Positions 23,224-43,813 of a DNA stretch of 64,000 nt are shown here, one piece after another. The position numbers and the translations under genes are program-made. Numbering within the stretch: the stretch's first letter is position 1; each line of letters opens with the position of its first letter. Source of the stretch: Schizophyllum amplum (Eukaryota > Basidiomycota > Agaricomycetes > Agaricales > Schizophyllaceae). The DNA is taken from positions 62,001 through 126,000 of the forward strand of contig VDMD01000039.1 in assembly GCA_007026445.1 (NCBI GenBank), in the 5' to 3' direction. The notes under the pieces were generated by a model, which was not told the DNA's origin, searched no databases, and saw only the letters and a list, made by a program, of their open reading frames with translations.

Positions 23224-26200
23224 ATGGCGCTCCCCACCAACGGCCGCGTCGTGCTCGAGACCACCGCCGGCGACATCGACATCGAGCTCTGGTCCAAGGA
23301 GGCGCCAAAGGCGTGCCGCAACTTTATAGCGCTCGCGCTCGAGGGTACGTCGTGCGCTGAGGGTTCGGCGCAAGCATCTGCTATGCGAGGCTAGAGGCAT
23401 CTGCTATGCAAGGGCAGAGGCGTCTGCTATGCGAGGGCAGAGGCGACGCGAGCGCAGAGGCGACGCGAGGGCAGAGGCTATGCGAGGACGAAGCTGACGG
23501 TCTTTCAGGGTACTACGACGGTGTCCTCTTCCACCGCATCGTCCCCGGCTTCCTCGTCCAGACGGGCGACAGAACGGGCACCGGCGCGGGAGGCGAGTCT
23601 GTGTACGGAGGTGCGTGTGCCCCCCTCCATCCCCGCCTACTTGTATTCACAATCACCTCTCCCCCCCTCATTCCCCGCCCCCCACTCGCTCTCCCCTCAC
23701 CCCTCCGCTCACCCACCCCCCCCAGAACCCTTCGAGGACGAAATCCACCCGCGCCTCCGCTTCGCCCACCGCGGCCTCGTCGCCATGGCCAACAACGGCA
23801 CCAAACACTCCCAACGACTCCCAGTTCTTCATCACCCTCGACCGCGCCGACGAGCTGCACGGCAAGCACACGCTCTTCGGCCGCTGCGTGGGCGATACGG
23901 TGTATAATGTGGTCAAGATTGGCGATATGGGTGCGTGGCGGCTAGATCTATGCACCACGCATTCCGCAGTGGGGAAAGGTCATCATCGAGAACTAACGTG
24001 TGGCTTGGCTATAGAGATCGACAAAACCGGCCGACCTGTGTAGTGCGTGGCGTTTCCGTTGGCTTGCGTAGCGTCTCCGTTGGGCTCGCGTAGCGTCTCC
24101 GTTGGCTCGCGTAGCGTCTCCGTTGGGCTCGCGTAGCGTCTCCGTCTGTCTGCGAACCCTCAACTAACACCTACCCCCAGCCCCCCAAAAATCCTCCGCG
24201 CCCGCGTACCCGATAACCCCTTCCCCGACATCATCCCCCGCATCACGGCCGCCGAGAAGCGCGCGCAGGCGCGAGCGAGGGCGCAGGCGCAGAGGGAGAG
24301 GGAGGAGGAGGGGAGGCGGCGGGGGGCGAAGAAGTGAGTACGGGCTATTCTCTTGACGACGAGAACGCGCTGCAGCGGTCTGTTCAGACGCTCCATATTT
24401 CCCAGCTTTAAGTACCGCTGCGTATTTCCCAGCTTGAAGGACCGCTGCGTATTTCCCAGCTCGCGCTACGGTTTCGTTGCACCCTACCTATCCTCCCCCC
24501 CTCCTCCCTTCTCCTTCCATCCTCCCTTACCCCTCTCGTTCGCTCTTCCCCTCTTCTCGTGTCTCATCTACTAACCACCCTCCCACCCAGGAACGTCAAA
24601 CTCCTGTCCTTCGCCAACGACGAGGGCGACGGGGAAGAGGAAGGGGAGGGAGTGTTTAGGAAGAAGGCGGTGGTGAGGCCGGATCGTGAGTTTTTTGTTT
24701 GCATGATGACTTTGGTTTGGTTTGGTTGGTTTGCTTGCTTGATGATGCTCGCTGCGGGTCGTCGGTGGTGTTCGCTGCGGGTCGTCGGTGGTGTTCGCTG
24801 CGGGTCGTCGGTGGTGTTCGCCGCGGGTCGTCGCTGGTTTGCTCGCTACGGTCGTCGGTGGTGTCGAGACGGTCGCCTATGTCCTCGCTGCGGCTCGTCG
24901 GTGGTGCTCGCTGCGGGTCGTCGCTGGTGTCGAGACGGTCGTCGGTGGTGTCGAGACGGTCGCCTATGTCCTCGCTGCGGCTCGTCGCTGGTGTCGAGAC
25001 GGTCGTCGCTGGTTTTGCGCTGCGTGGTCGTCGCCTATGTCCTCGCTGCGTTGCCCTTGACTAACACGTGTGCTCGTCGTCCTTGACTAACGTATCCGTC
25101 GCACTTGACTAACGTATCCGTCGTCCTTGACTAACACCCCTCCTCCTACACAGTCCTCCCCGCCGAGCCCGTGGTGCCGGTGCCGGATTTTGACGTGTCG
25201 ACGAAGCCCTCTGGGGACACGCCAGCGGTGAAGCCCTCTGGGGACACGCCAGCGGTGAGGCGCACCGGTGACGCATCAGCCAGCAAGCCGTCCAGCGACG
25301 AGCCCATGTCAGCGAACATCCACGCCGAGCCCATGTCAGCGAACATCCACGCCGAGCCCATGTCAGCGAACATCCACGCCGAGCCCATGTCAGCGAACAT
25401 CCACGCCGAGCCCACGTCAGCGAACGAGCCCACGATGGACGCCTCTGCAGGGAAGAAGAAGTCCAAGAAACCCCCAGCCGACCCGGATGACATCGCATCC
25501 ATCCGCGCACGGCACGCGCAGGAGCAGAGTGCGACGTTGTGAGTGGGCTCCCTTGCTCCTGCTTCTTTGTTTTTCCCCTTTTTCTCTTTTTTTTTTCTTC
25601 GCTTCGTTTCTCCTCCTTCGCCTTGGTTATCCTCCTTCGCTTCGGTTATCCTCCTTCGCCTCGGTCATCCTCCTTCGCCTTGGTTATCCTCCTTCGCCTC
25701 GTTCATCCTCCTTCGATTCGGTTCATCCTCCTTCGATTCGGTTCATTTTCCTTCGCCTCGTTTCTCCTCCTTCACCTCGTTTCTCCTCCGTCACGGCGGT
25801 TATCCTCCCTCACTTCGTTCACCTCCCCTTCCCCCTTCCCCCTTCCCCCTTGCGAGCCCTAGCGAGCCCTCCCCTTCCCCTTCTCGGGCTCACTTCGTTT
25901 CGCCTCTCCACCTTCCGCCTTCCCCCCTTCCCCCCTTCCCCTTCCCTCCTTCCCCCTAGCGAGCCCTTGCGAGCCCCCCCCCTTCCCCTTCCCCCTTCCC
26001 CCTACCCTTCCCCCTTCCCCCTTCCCCCTTGCGAGCCCTTGCGAGCCCCCCCTTCCCCTTAGCGAGCCCCCCCCCTTCCCCTTCTCGGGCTCACTTCGTT
26101 CACCTCCCCCCCCTTCCCTCTCCGCCCCTTTCCCTCCTACCCTCCTTCCCCCTTCCCCTTCTCGGGCTCACTTCCCCCTTCCCCCTTGCGAGCCCCTTGC

Positions 26201-28698
26201 GAGCCCTAGCGAGCCCCCCCCTTCCCCTTCTCGGGCTCACTTCGTTCACCTCCCCTTCCCCCTTCCCCCTTCCCCCTTCCCCCTTCCCCCTTCCCCCTTG
26301 CGAGCCCAAGCGAGCCCCCCCTTCCCCCTTCCCCCTTCCCCTTTCCCTTCCTTCCTCTTTCCCCTTCTCGGGCTCACTTCGTTCACCTCCCCTTCTCGGG
26401 CTCACTTCGTTTCGCCTCTCCTCCCCCTTCCCCCCTCCTAACCCTCAACTAACCCCCCCCCCCCTTCCCCCTTCCCCTTCCCCCTACCCTCCTAACCCCC
26501 CTTTCCCCTACCCTCCTAACCCTTCCCCCTACCCTCCTAACCCTTCTCGGGCTCACTTCGTTTCGCCTCTCCCCCTTCCCCCTTCCCCCTTGCCCACCCT
26601 CACCCACTCTTTTCCCTTCTCGGGCTCACTTCGTTCACCTCCCCTTCTCGGGCTCACTTCGTTCACCTCCCCTTCCCCCTTCCCCACTCTTTTCCCCACT
26701 TCTCCTAACCCTCAACTAACCCCACCCCCTACCCTCCTTCCCCTCCTAACCCGTCCCCTCCTAACCCTCAACTAACCCGCCCTCAACTAACCCGTCCCCT
26801 CAACTAATCACCCCGCACCCAAACTAACCACCCCCCCCCCCCCCCCTTAACCAGATCCGCCCGCGCGGCCGAGATCGCGCGCATGGAGGCCGATATCGCG
26901 AAGTTGTCGAGGAAGAGGGATGGGTGAGTGGTTGCCTCCTGTGTTCCTCTCTTGTATCCTCGTTCTGGTCTTTGAGTGTTTTTGCGTCTTCGAGTGTTTT
27001 TGCGATCTTGTATCGAGTGATTCTGTGACCTCGTCTCGAGTAATTCTTCGTCCTCGTCTTCGAGTGATTTTGCGTCTTCGAGTAATTCTTCGTCCTCGTC
27101 TTCGAGTGCTTTTTTGACCTCGTCTTCGAGTGTATTTTTGTCCTCGTCTTCGAGTGATTCTTCGTCCTCGTCTTCGAGTGATTCTTCGTCCTCGTCTTCG
27201 AGTGTTTTTTTGACCTCGTCTCGAGTGTTTTTGCGATCTTTTCTTCGAATGATTCTTCATCCTCGTCTTCGAATGATCCTTCGTCCTCGTCTCGAGTGAT
27301 TCTTCATCCTCGTCTCGAGCCATTCGCCCTTGTTTTTGTCTGTGTTTCCGCGCTCGTATTCATCTGACCCTCTTGTATCCTCGTTCCCCATCCTGTGTCC
27401 TCACCCACCCCATCCTTACTCACCCCATCCCTCTCACCCCTCCCACCTCCACTCACCTCCCACTAACCCCACCCACCCCACCCAGCCCCACCTCCGACGA
27501 CGAGGACGACGCGCGCTCGAAAAAGAAGCGGTCGTATTTGGCCGAGGAGTTGGCGAAGTATGCGAAGGGGCGCGGGGGGAGGGGTGGTATGGGTAGGGGT
27601 GAGTGTCAATCTTTCTACAGTGAGGGGAGGCGCTGTGTATAGTGAGAGCGAAGGCTATACAACAGTGGAGGCTATACGACAGTGGAGGCTATACGACAGT
27701 GAAGGCTATGTCATGCGAGAGTGACGGCTATGTCATGCGAGACTGAAGGCTATGTCATGCGAGAGTGAAGGCTTATACTCTCCAGGCAACAGCAAGAATA
27801 CGACCCAGGATGGCACGAAAGGCAAGAGGCGGGACGAGAGCGACGTCCTCGCCGCGCTGGAGAGTTTTCGGGGGCGGTTGCAGGGGGCGAGGCCGGTGGT
27901 GGGCGAGGGGGAGGGGGCAGGCGACAATCGAACCCTAGGCGACGGCGCGCTGGACGGCGGAGGTCCTCGACCCGCGGGCGACGGCGACGGCGCGGGCGAC
28001 GGCGACACGGCTTCCGACCCCACCTCCCTCGCCCTCCAAGAAACCTCCACCCCCCAAGACCCCCTCATCGAAACCGACACCGACCTCGACTTCCTAACCC
28101 ACGAGCTGCGCTTCCCGAAGGACGACGGGGCGGAGGGGGTGAAGGCGGAGAGGGATTATGAGGTGAGAGAGAGTTTTTGGTTGTTTTGTTGTTGTGGGTT
28201 TTTTGTTGTTTAGCGACGGTGTGGGCTGGTTGGGGGGAAAGAGTGGGTTTGGAGACTGGGTGATATGAGAGGAGGGAGAATGGGTCTGGGGGAGGGGGGG
28301 GGGGGGGAAAGAGCGGGGAGATGGGGGAGGGGTGTTGTGGTTTTGAGGGGGTGAGTGGGTTTGGACGGACTGTTGAACGCGACGAGGGGACGGACTGTTG
28401 AACGCGAAGAGGGGACGGACTGCTGTGAATTGACGCGAGGAGCGTTGCACTCGGACTGACGCGTGAACTCGAACTGACGCGTGAACTCGGACTGACGTGT
28501 ATTCGGACTTATATGAACTTGGACTTATATGAACTCGGACTAACACCCCCCTCCCCCCCCCCCTCCCCCCCAACCCCTCAGGTCATCGACCCCCGGGCGC
28601 GCGGCGCGCAGGCGAAGGCGGAGGAGCGGGAGCGCAAGAACCGGGGCATGAAGGCGAGTGGGAGGGGTGGGGGTGGGGGTGGGAGGGGAAGGCGGTGA
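23224..28698 (+). CDS. CWC27: CWC27-type spliceosomal cyclophilin, apparent frameshift
   Basis: Eleven exons (23224-23344, 23509-23610, 23726-23930, 24015-24042, 24181-24333, 24591-24685, 25154-25538, 26855-26923, 27486-27598, 27786-28162, 28582-28698) give about 588 residues. The cyclophilin domain reads [43 protein letters not shown] and [21 protein letters not shown]. It is followed by the CWC27-type acidic/basic C-terminal region ending [18 protein letters not shown]27 is a splicing factor of the activated spliceosome, probably with weak isomerase activity. Near 23808 the frame breaks: MANNGT and NDSQFFITL are one nucleotide apart in phase with no possible intron. Either one A is extra or two are missing in an AAA run. 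Introns reach 1.3 kb and are packed with tandem repeats. Confidence 0.86.
24740..25140. repeat. CWC27 intron minisatellites, including branch-site units
   Basis: About eight ~23-bp units with GCTGCGGGTCGTCGGTGGTG occupy 24745-25020. At 25060-25140, four units of the type CCTTGACTAACGTATCCGTCG each contain a perfect CTAAC branch site just before the acceptor at 25153. Confidence 0.8.
25205..25425 (+). repeat. Coding minisatellites in CWC27 exon 7
   Basis: Two 27-bp units encode KPSGDTPAV, then four 27-bp units encode EPMSANIHA, all in frame. The units are nearly identical at DNA level. Confidence 0.88.
25600..26850. repeat. Giant pyrimidine-rich repeat intron of CWC27
   Basis: The 1316-nt intron 25539-26854 is almost pure C/T on the gene strand. 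It contains about ten ~20-bp units CCTCCTTCGCCTCGGTTAT (25615-25815), then CTTCCCC arrays interspersed with a CTTCTCGGGCTCACTTCGTT-like unit. The end is a CTAACCCTCAACTAACCC-rich zone with a run of C before the acceptor. Confidence 0.85.
26990..27320. repeat. CWC27 intron minisatellite
   Basis: About fourteen copies of a ~24-bp unit with TCCTCGTCTTCGAGTGATTC, imperfect, filling most of the 562-nt intron between exons 8 and 9. Confidence 0.8.
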
Positions 28699-28740
28699 GG
28701 AGCGGGAGCGCAAGAACCGGGGTATGAAGGCGATGAGGGG
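28618..28740 (+). repeat. Duplicated 3' end of CWC27 coding sequence
   Basis: The stretch coding [12 protein letters not shown] just before the stop is repeated with one change directly after the stop, at about 28696-28735, and GGAGGGGAAGGCGATGAG units continue to about 28810. This suggests that a tandem duplication altered the original C-terminus and stop position. Confidence 0.7.
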
Positions 28741-28919
28741 CGGAGGGGGAAGGCGATGAGGGGTGAGAGGGAGGGGAAGCCGGTGAGTGGTGGGAGGGGA
28801 AGGCGGTGAATGTACGGTACACCCTGATACACAGCCCACGCTTACTTATATGCAGTCCGCCCTTACTTATATACAGCCCGCCCTTACTTATACACAGCCC
28901 GCCCGAAGGCGTTGTTGCC

Positions 28920-29052
28920 ACCAGCTAGTCTCTGTGTAGGCTTGTGCTCAACCAGTCTCTGTGTAGACTGATCTCTGTGTAGACTGATCTCTGTGTAGAC
29001 TGATCTCTGTGTAGACTGATCTCTGTGTAGACTGATCTCTGTGTAGACCATG
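28920..29052. repeat. Intergenic 16-bp minisatellite
   Basis: About seven tandem copies of a 16-bp unit (CTGATCTCTGTGTAGA) lie between the CWC27 gene and the CACTA-type element. The rest of 28699-29361 holds no supported gene. Confidence 0.85.
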
Positions 29053-29361
29053 ATGCACGAACGTGACGACGCGCAGCCTGCGCCTTGGAACCCAATACTT
29101 CAGTACACATCCCAGCGACCCGATACCTACCAGCCTACATATACGCTCGTAAGAACAAGGTCCGCGCGGCGCGAGGGGCGTTCAAGGCGCCTATGCGCGA
29201 TGAGCATTCAAGGCGCCTGTGCACGATGCGCAGTCAAGGCGCCTGTACGGGCAGCCCGGATAATAAGTAAGACTGTGAGTCTGAAAATGCGTTGGGGATG
29301 CGTGAAATTGATCAAACCCCTAGGAAGGCGAAACTGAAAACGGCATGAGAGGCGAAGAAGA

Positions 29362-29875
29362 CACCACAGGCGGCCGGGAATATGTCGATGGACATACTGA
29401 TAGTCATTTTTGTAACCATATATACTAAGTTACCGCTGCAAAACTAAGTCAATATCGCACGTGAAGAATAATGTTTGTCTTCAGAGAAACATCAGGTATG
29501 ACCTCCGGACATATGTCACGTATCCCGGCCGTCAAAGGCCTTGGGATATCTTATCTTCGTCCGCGGGCATACGTCAGCGATAACCACGGATATTTTTCAA
29601 TGTATGACCAGATTCCCATTGTTCTTCCGGTCATACATTGAAAATATCCGTGGTTATCGCTGACGTATGCCCGCGGACGAAGATAAGATATCCCAAGGCC
29701 TTTGACGGCCGGGATACGTGACATATGTCCGGAGGTCATACCTGATGTTTCTCTGAAGACAAACATTATTCTTCACGTGCGATATTGACTTAGTTTTGCA
29801 GCGGTAACTTAGTATATATGGTTACAAAAATGACTATCAGTATGTCCATCGACATATTCCCGTCCGCCTGTAGTG
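29362..29875. mobile_element. Palindromic CACTA-type MITE, copy 1
   Basis: A 514-bp non-autonomous element whose two ~248-bp halves are near-perfect inverted repeats around a ~17-bp loop near 29618-29634. Its ends read CACCACAGGCGG and CCGCCTGTAGTG, i.e. CACTA...TAGTG with one change at the left end. It is flanked by a 3-bp direct repeat AGA (29359-29361 and 29876-29878), as expected for the CACTA/EnSpm superfamily. No transposase is encoded; open frames inside are palindrome artefacts. A second near-identical copy lies at 61539. Confidence 0.93.
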
Positions 29876-30107
29876 AGAGAAGCTCGGCTCGAACAAGACG
29901 TTGCACGACCCGCAGACCGCAAAAATACCTCGAGATATGGAGGGACGAACGGCGAACGGCGCCTCTGAAACCCATTACCGAATGCCAAAATCTCATACCT
30001 GCACAAATGAATATACTGTGACAGTCGTGTTCCATAGATCGAAGTAACGTAAGTAGGCAGAAAGAAGGACTCTGGGACGTTTTTTACACCACAACTCTAG
30101 TACGTCT

Positions 30108-40384
<10,277 letters not shown>

Positions 40385-40977
40385 CTCTGCAACGGCGAGG
40401 ACGCTGGGGCGACACTGACCGTCACCGGCGTTGGCAACAAGGAATATGTGGCGTTGCCCCGCACCCGCCACGCAACGCGCGCCTATTCGCCCCCGATCAA
40501 TCACACCCGCGTTCGTCACGCCTTGGCCGCTTGCTGGCAGTGGCAATAGAATCCTGCTCCTGCCTCGAATCAATTCTCTACGCGTGCTCTACGCCCAAAT
40601 CTCCGCCTGGGTACATCGTCTGATCAAGGCCCAACTTGACCACAAAAATCTAGCCTTGTACTCAAGCAGACGCCAACATGTAGCCTTCAACCAGACCCCA
40701 ACATACGCACGAGAAGTCGCCAGTCCGCATGCCCGCTGTAAGGGTGTACTGTACATTCACCGCTCTCACCGCCTCCCCCGCCTTCACCGCCTCCCCCTCC
40801 CACCACCACCCCCACCCCTCGCCTTTAACATGACCGTACTTAAGTATGTGGACGCGGTTGAACGTTGAACGTTAAACACTCGTACTTACAGTCCGCGGTT
40901 GAACGTTGAACGTTAAACACTCGTACTTACAGGACGTGGTTGAATGGAACAACTGTACTAACGCGCACTCCTCCCAG
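40385..40977. other. Region between ATPase gene and its inverted partial copy
   Basis: About 590 bp that should carry the promoter of the ATPase gene. Near 40856-40930 a 41-bp unit containing GTTGAACGTTGAACGTTAAACAC occurs twice. An ACTAAC branch site and acceptor at 40957-40977 introduce the first exon remnant of the pseudogene. Confidence 0.45.
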
Positions 40978-41099
40978 TCATCCCTCGCCGTCGCCGCCGT
41001 CCCGGAAGGCCTGTCGATCGTGCTGACGGTGACGTTGCGGAGTGATGACGGTGACGTTGCGGCGTGATGACGGTGACCTTGCGGCGTTGGTGCGTGTCT

Positions 41100-41185
41100 T
41101 GCTCGTTCTGCGCCCGGATGGGAAGTCTTGCTCGTTCTGCGGCCCGGATGGGACTCAGTCTTGCTCGTTCTGCGGCCCTTTGGCT
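41100..41185. repeat. 28-bp minisatellite in ATPase pseudogene
   Basis: Three units with TCTTGCTCGTTCTGCGGCCC separate the PEGL remnant from the next exon remnant, marking the place where several exons were lost. Confidence 0.75.
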
Positions 41186-41361
41186 AATGGTCATGGTCGA
41201 CTGATGGTCGGTTTTCCAGAGTCACGGAGGATCCGGACGCTCGCCACATATCCTCACAGGCGCAGAGATCGATGCGATGCGCCCGAGTCAGCTGCAGCAG
41301 CGATGAGTCCTGCGCAGCTGCAGCAGCGCGTGGGCGCGGTGAGCGTGTTTGCGCGGACGAC

Positions 41362-41555
41362 GCCGCGGTACAAGATGAGCACGACGCCGCGGCACGAGAT
41401 GAGCACGACGCCGCGGTACAAGATGCGGACGACGCCGCGGCACGAGATGCGGACGACGCCGCGGCACGAGATGCGGACGACGCCGCGGTACAAGATGAGC
41501 ACGACGCCGCGGTACAAGATGAGCACGACGCCGCGGTACAAGATGCGGATCGTCG
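41362..41555 (+). repeat. 24-bp exon minisatellite in ATPase pseudogene
   Basis: Eight tandem ~24-bp units (ACGACGCCGCGGTACAAGATG plus three bases) expand the single conserved TTPRHKM segment of the ATPase into TTPRYKM/TTPRHEM repeats. Three 21-bp GEVVAMT units follow at about 41575-41640. Confidence 0.92.
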
Positions 41556-41684
41556 CCGCGTTTCAAGCGTGCGGGGAGGTGGTGGCAATGACGGGTGAGG
41601 TGGTGGCAATGACGGGTGAGGTGGTGGCAATGACGGGTGATGGAGGTGCGTTTCATTGTCGTACAATTCGTCTTGGGCGTACTC

Positions 41685-41850
41685 TTTCGCTTCGCGTGAA
41701 CTCTCTCGCTTCGGGTGTACTCTTTCGCTTCGGGTGTAGCCTGTCGCTTTGGGTGCAGCCTGTCGCTTTGGGTGTAGCCTGTCGCTTCGGGTGCAGCCTG
41801 TCGCTTCGGGTGCAGCCTGTCGCTTTGGGTGTAACCTTTTTCCCCGGGCG
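41685..41850. repeat. Pseudogene intron minisatellite
   Basis: About eight ~18-bp units with TTCGGGTGCAGCCTGTCGC lie in the intron remnant after the GDG exon. Confidence 0.8.
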
Positions 41851-42934
41851 TACTCTTTCAACCCGGGGGTACTCTTTCGCTGCCGGCGTACCCCTTTTCT
41901 CCGGGCGTACTCCTTCACCGTTGTCGTACTCCTTCACCGTTGTCGTACTGCCTTGCTGTCCACGCTAGCTCAAGCCTGACACTGACACGCACGTCCAGTC
42001 AACGACGCGCCGGCACTGCGGATGGCCGACATCGGCGTGTCGATGGCCGACATCGGTGTGTCGATGGGAAAGAGCGGGACCGACGTTGCAAAGGGGGCGG
42101 CGGACGTGATTCTCGTGGACGATAACTTTACTATTAGCACGTTGTTGCCTGCAGTGGAGGAGGGCAAGTCGATCTTCCACAACATCCAGAACTTCATCGC
42201 CTTCCAGCTCAGTACGGCAGTGGCTGCGGTGCGTGTCGAGTGTCCTTTGCAAGAATGTGACCGTGCTCTTATTCTTAACGCAGCTCTCGCTCATCACGCT
42301 GAGCACCTCAGTGCTCGGCTTGAGCAACCCGCTGAGCACCTTGCTCGGCTTGAGCAACCCGCTGAGCACCTTGCTCGGCTTGATCAACCCGCTGAACGCG
42401 ATGCAAATCCTGTTCATCAACATTCTCATGGACGGTACGTCGTCCGCCAAATAACCAAGCCGTACACCAGAATAACCCAAACGTACACCAGAATAACCAA
42501 GCCGTACACCAGCTAAGCTAACTGCTTCCAGGTCCGCCATCCCAGTCCCTCGGCGTCGGTCCGCCATCCCAGTCCCTCGGCGTCGACCCCGTCGACCCCG
42601 CCGTGATGCGCAAGCCGCCTCGCAAAAAAGGACGCGGCCATCATCACACAGCGTCTGATGCATCACACAGCGTCTGATGTACCGCATCTTGTTCTCCGCG
42701 TCGCTCATTATCACCGGGGTCATGCTCGTCTATCTGTGGGCGCTGGAGGATGCGGGGCTGAGCAGACGGGAGCAGACCATGGTACGCTTTCAGCCGACCA
42801 TGCGTCCTCGGCCAATCATACGTCCTTCTGGTGCTGACCATACCCCTCCCACAGACCTTCACCGCCTTCGTCTTCCTCGACCTCGTCTCCGCTGTGCAAA
42901 ACCGCTCGCTTGTGTCCGCCGTAGGCGCCAACCG

Positions 42935-43350
42935 CATGCTCGCGCTAGCAGGCTCGTGCTCGCGCTAGCAGGCTCGTGCTCGCGCTAGCAGGCTCGTGCT
43001 CGCCCTAGCAGGCTCGTGCTCGCCCTATCGGTCTCGGTCTCCTTCACGACTCAGCTGTCCTTCATCTACGTGCCGTTCCTGCAGCGCATATTCCAGACGT
43101 CGGAGGCGCTTGGGTTGGGCGATTTGAGCTTGATTCTGATGCTGGCGGGTAAGTCGTTGCTTGTCCTTGCTTGTCCTTGCTTGTCCTTGCTTGTCCTTGC
43201 TTGTCCTTGGCTGTTGGGATGTCTAACTGACTGTCATGCTTTAGGTGCCAGCTTTGCGGGCCATGAGGCTAGACGGACGCGGGCCATGAGGCTAGACGGA
43301 CGCGGGCCATGAGGCTAGACGGACGCGGGCCATGAGGCTAGACGGACGTA
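42935..43350. repeat. Several short tandem repeats at the pseudogene 3' end
   Basis: Four to five 20-bp AGGCTCGTGCTCGCGCTAGC units (42945-43025) introduce in-frame stops. Five 10-bp TTGTCCTTGC units follow (43155-43208), then four 23-bp units with GGCCATGAGGCTAGACGGAC (43258-43350). Confidence 0.85.
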
Positions 43351-43813
43351 TGAGCGCAAACTTAACTTAATGTCGAGGAGGAGGGGTGGCGGGCGGAGGT
43401 GGTGTAGATACTTACAAGTTTCTTTTTTCTCTTTGCATCACTGGATAGGCGGATCACTGCTGCTCCCTGCGTTGTGAACCAGTCTTGGACATGTTCCTTC
43501 AGTAGGAGACCTTCCATCAGCCAAAGTCGATGCTGGCAATGAGACTCGGGTGATCAAAATCATACGTACTGACGCCCGACTCGAGGGTGGGAAGTAAGTA
43601 ATCGGTTGGTGAGATTGAACTGTACAGCCCGAAGTCGCGGATACGAACGGGCTCCCGCTAAAACCTGGGACCCCGAAGGTATTTGAGTGTGTCGACGAGT
43701 ATAGGCTGTCAAGTATGCGACGATGAAACATGGTTATGCAGCGATCAATGGGCGTTTATCACTGAATACCTATGTGCCAAGTGGTGGCCAAAAAGAATTC
43801 TCGATGACACGGA

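Larger units (their letters stand above)
40978..43407 (+). pseudogene. Partial inverted copy of PMR1-type ATPase, decayed
   Basis: Exon remnants match the C-terminal half of the ATPase at 30108-40384 in the same order: the PEGL exon (from 40978), the [11 protein letters not shown] to MTGDG exon (about 41217-41650), a fused VNDAPALR to FQLSTAVAA exon (41999-42228), and exons at 42284-42434, 42532-42781, 42855-43148 and 43245-43407. The exons coding the DKTGT site and nucleotide-binding domain are missing between the first two remnants. Stops, an extra A in the KKKD region (about 42623) and many tandem duplications disable it. Introns are retained except one, so it arose by DNA-level duplication rather than retroposition. 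PEGLP reads PEGLS here. Confidence 0.88.

Noticed and set aside
25539..26775. Pro/Ser/Leu-rich frames of 107-264 codons
   Set aside because: C/T-only repeat intron of CWC27; open in multiple phases.
26430..26850. CTAACCC-rich stretch resembling an interstitial telomere
   Set aside because: Spacing is irregular and no (TTAGGG)n/(CCCTAA)n run is present; better explained by branch-site-bearing intron repeats.
29462..29766. Open frames beginning MFVFRETSG on both strands, also at 61648-61942
   Set aside because: They are mirror images produced by the palindrome of the MITE and have no coding bias or family.
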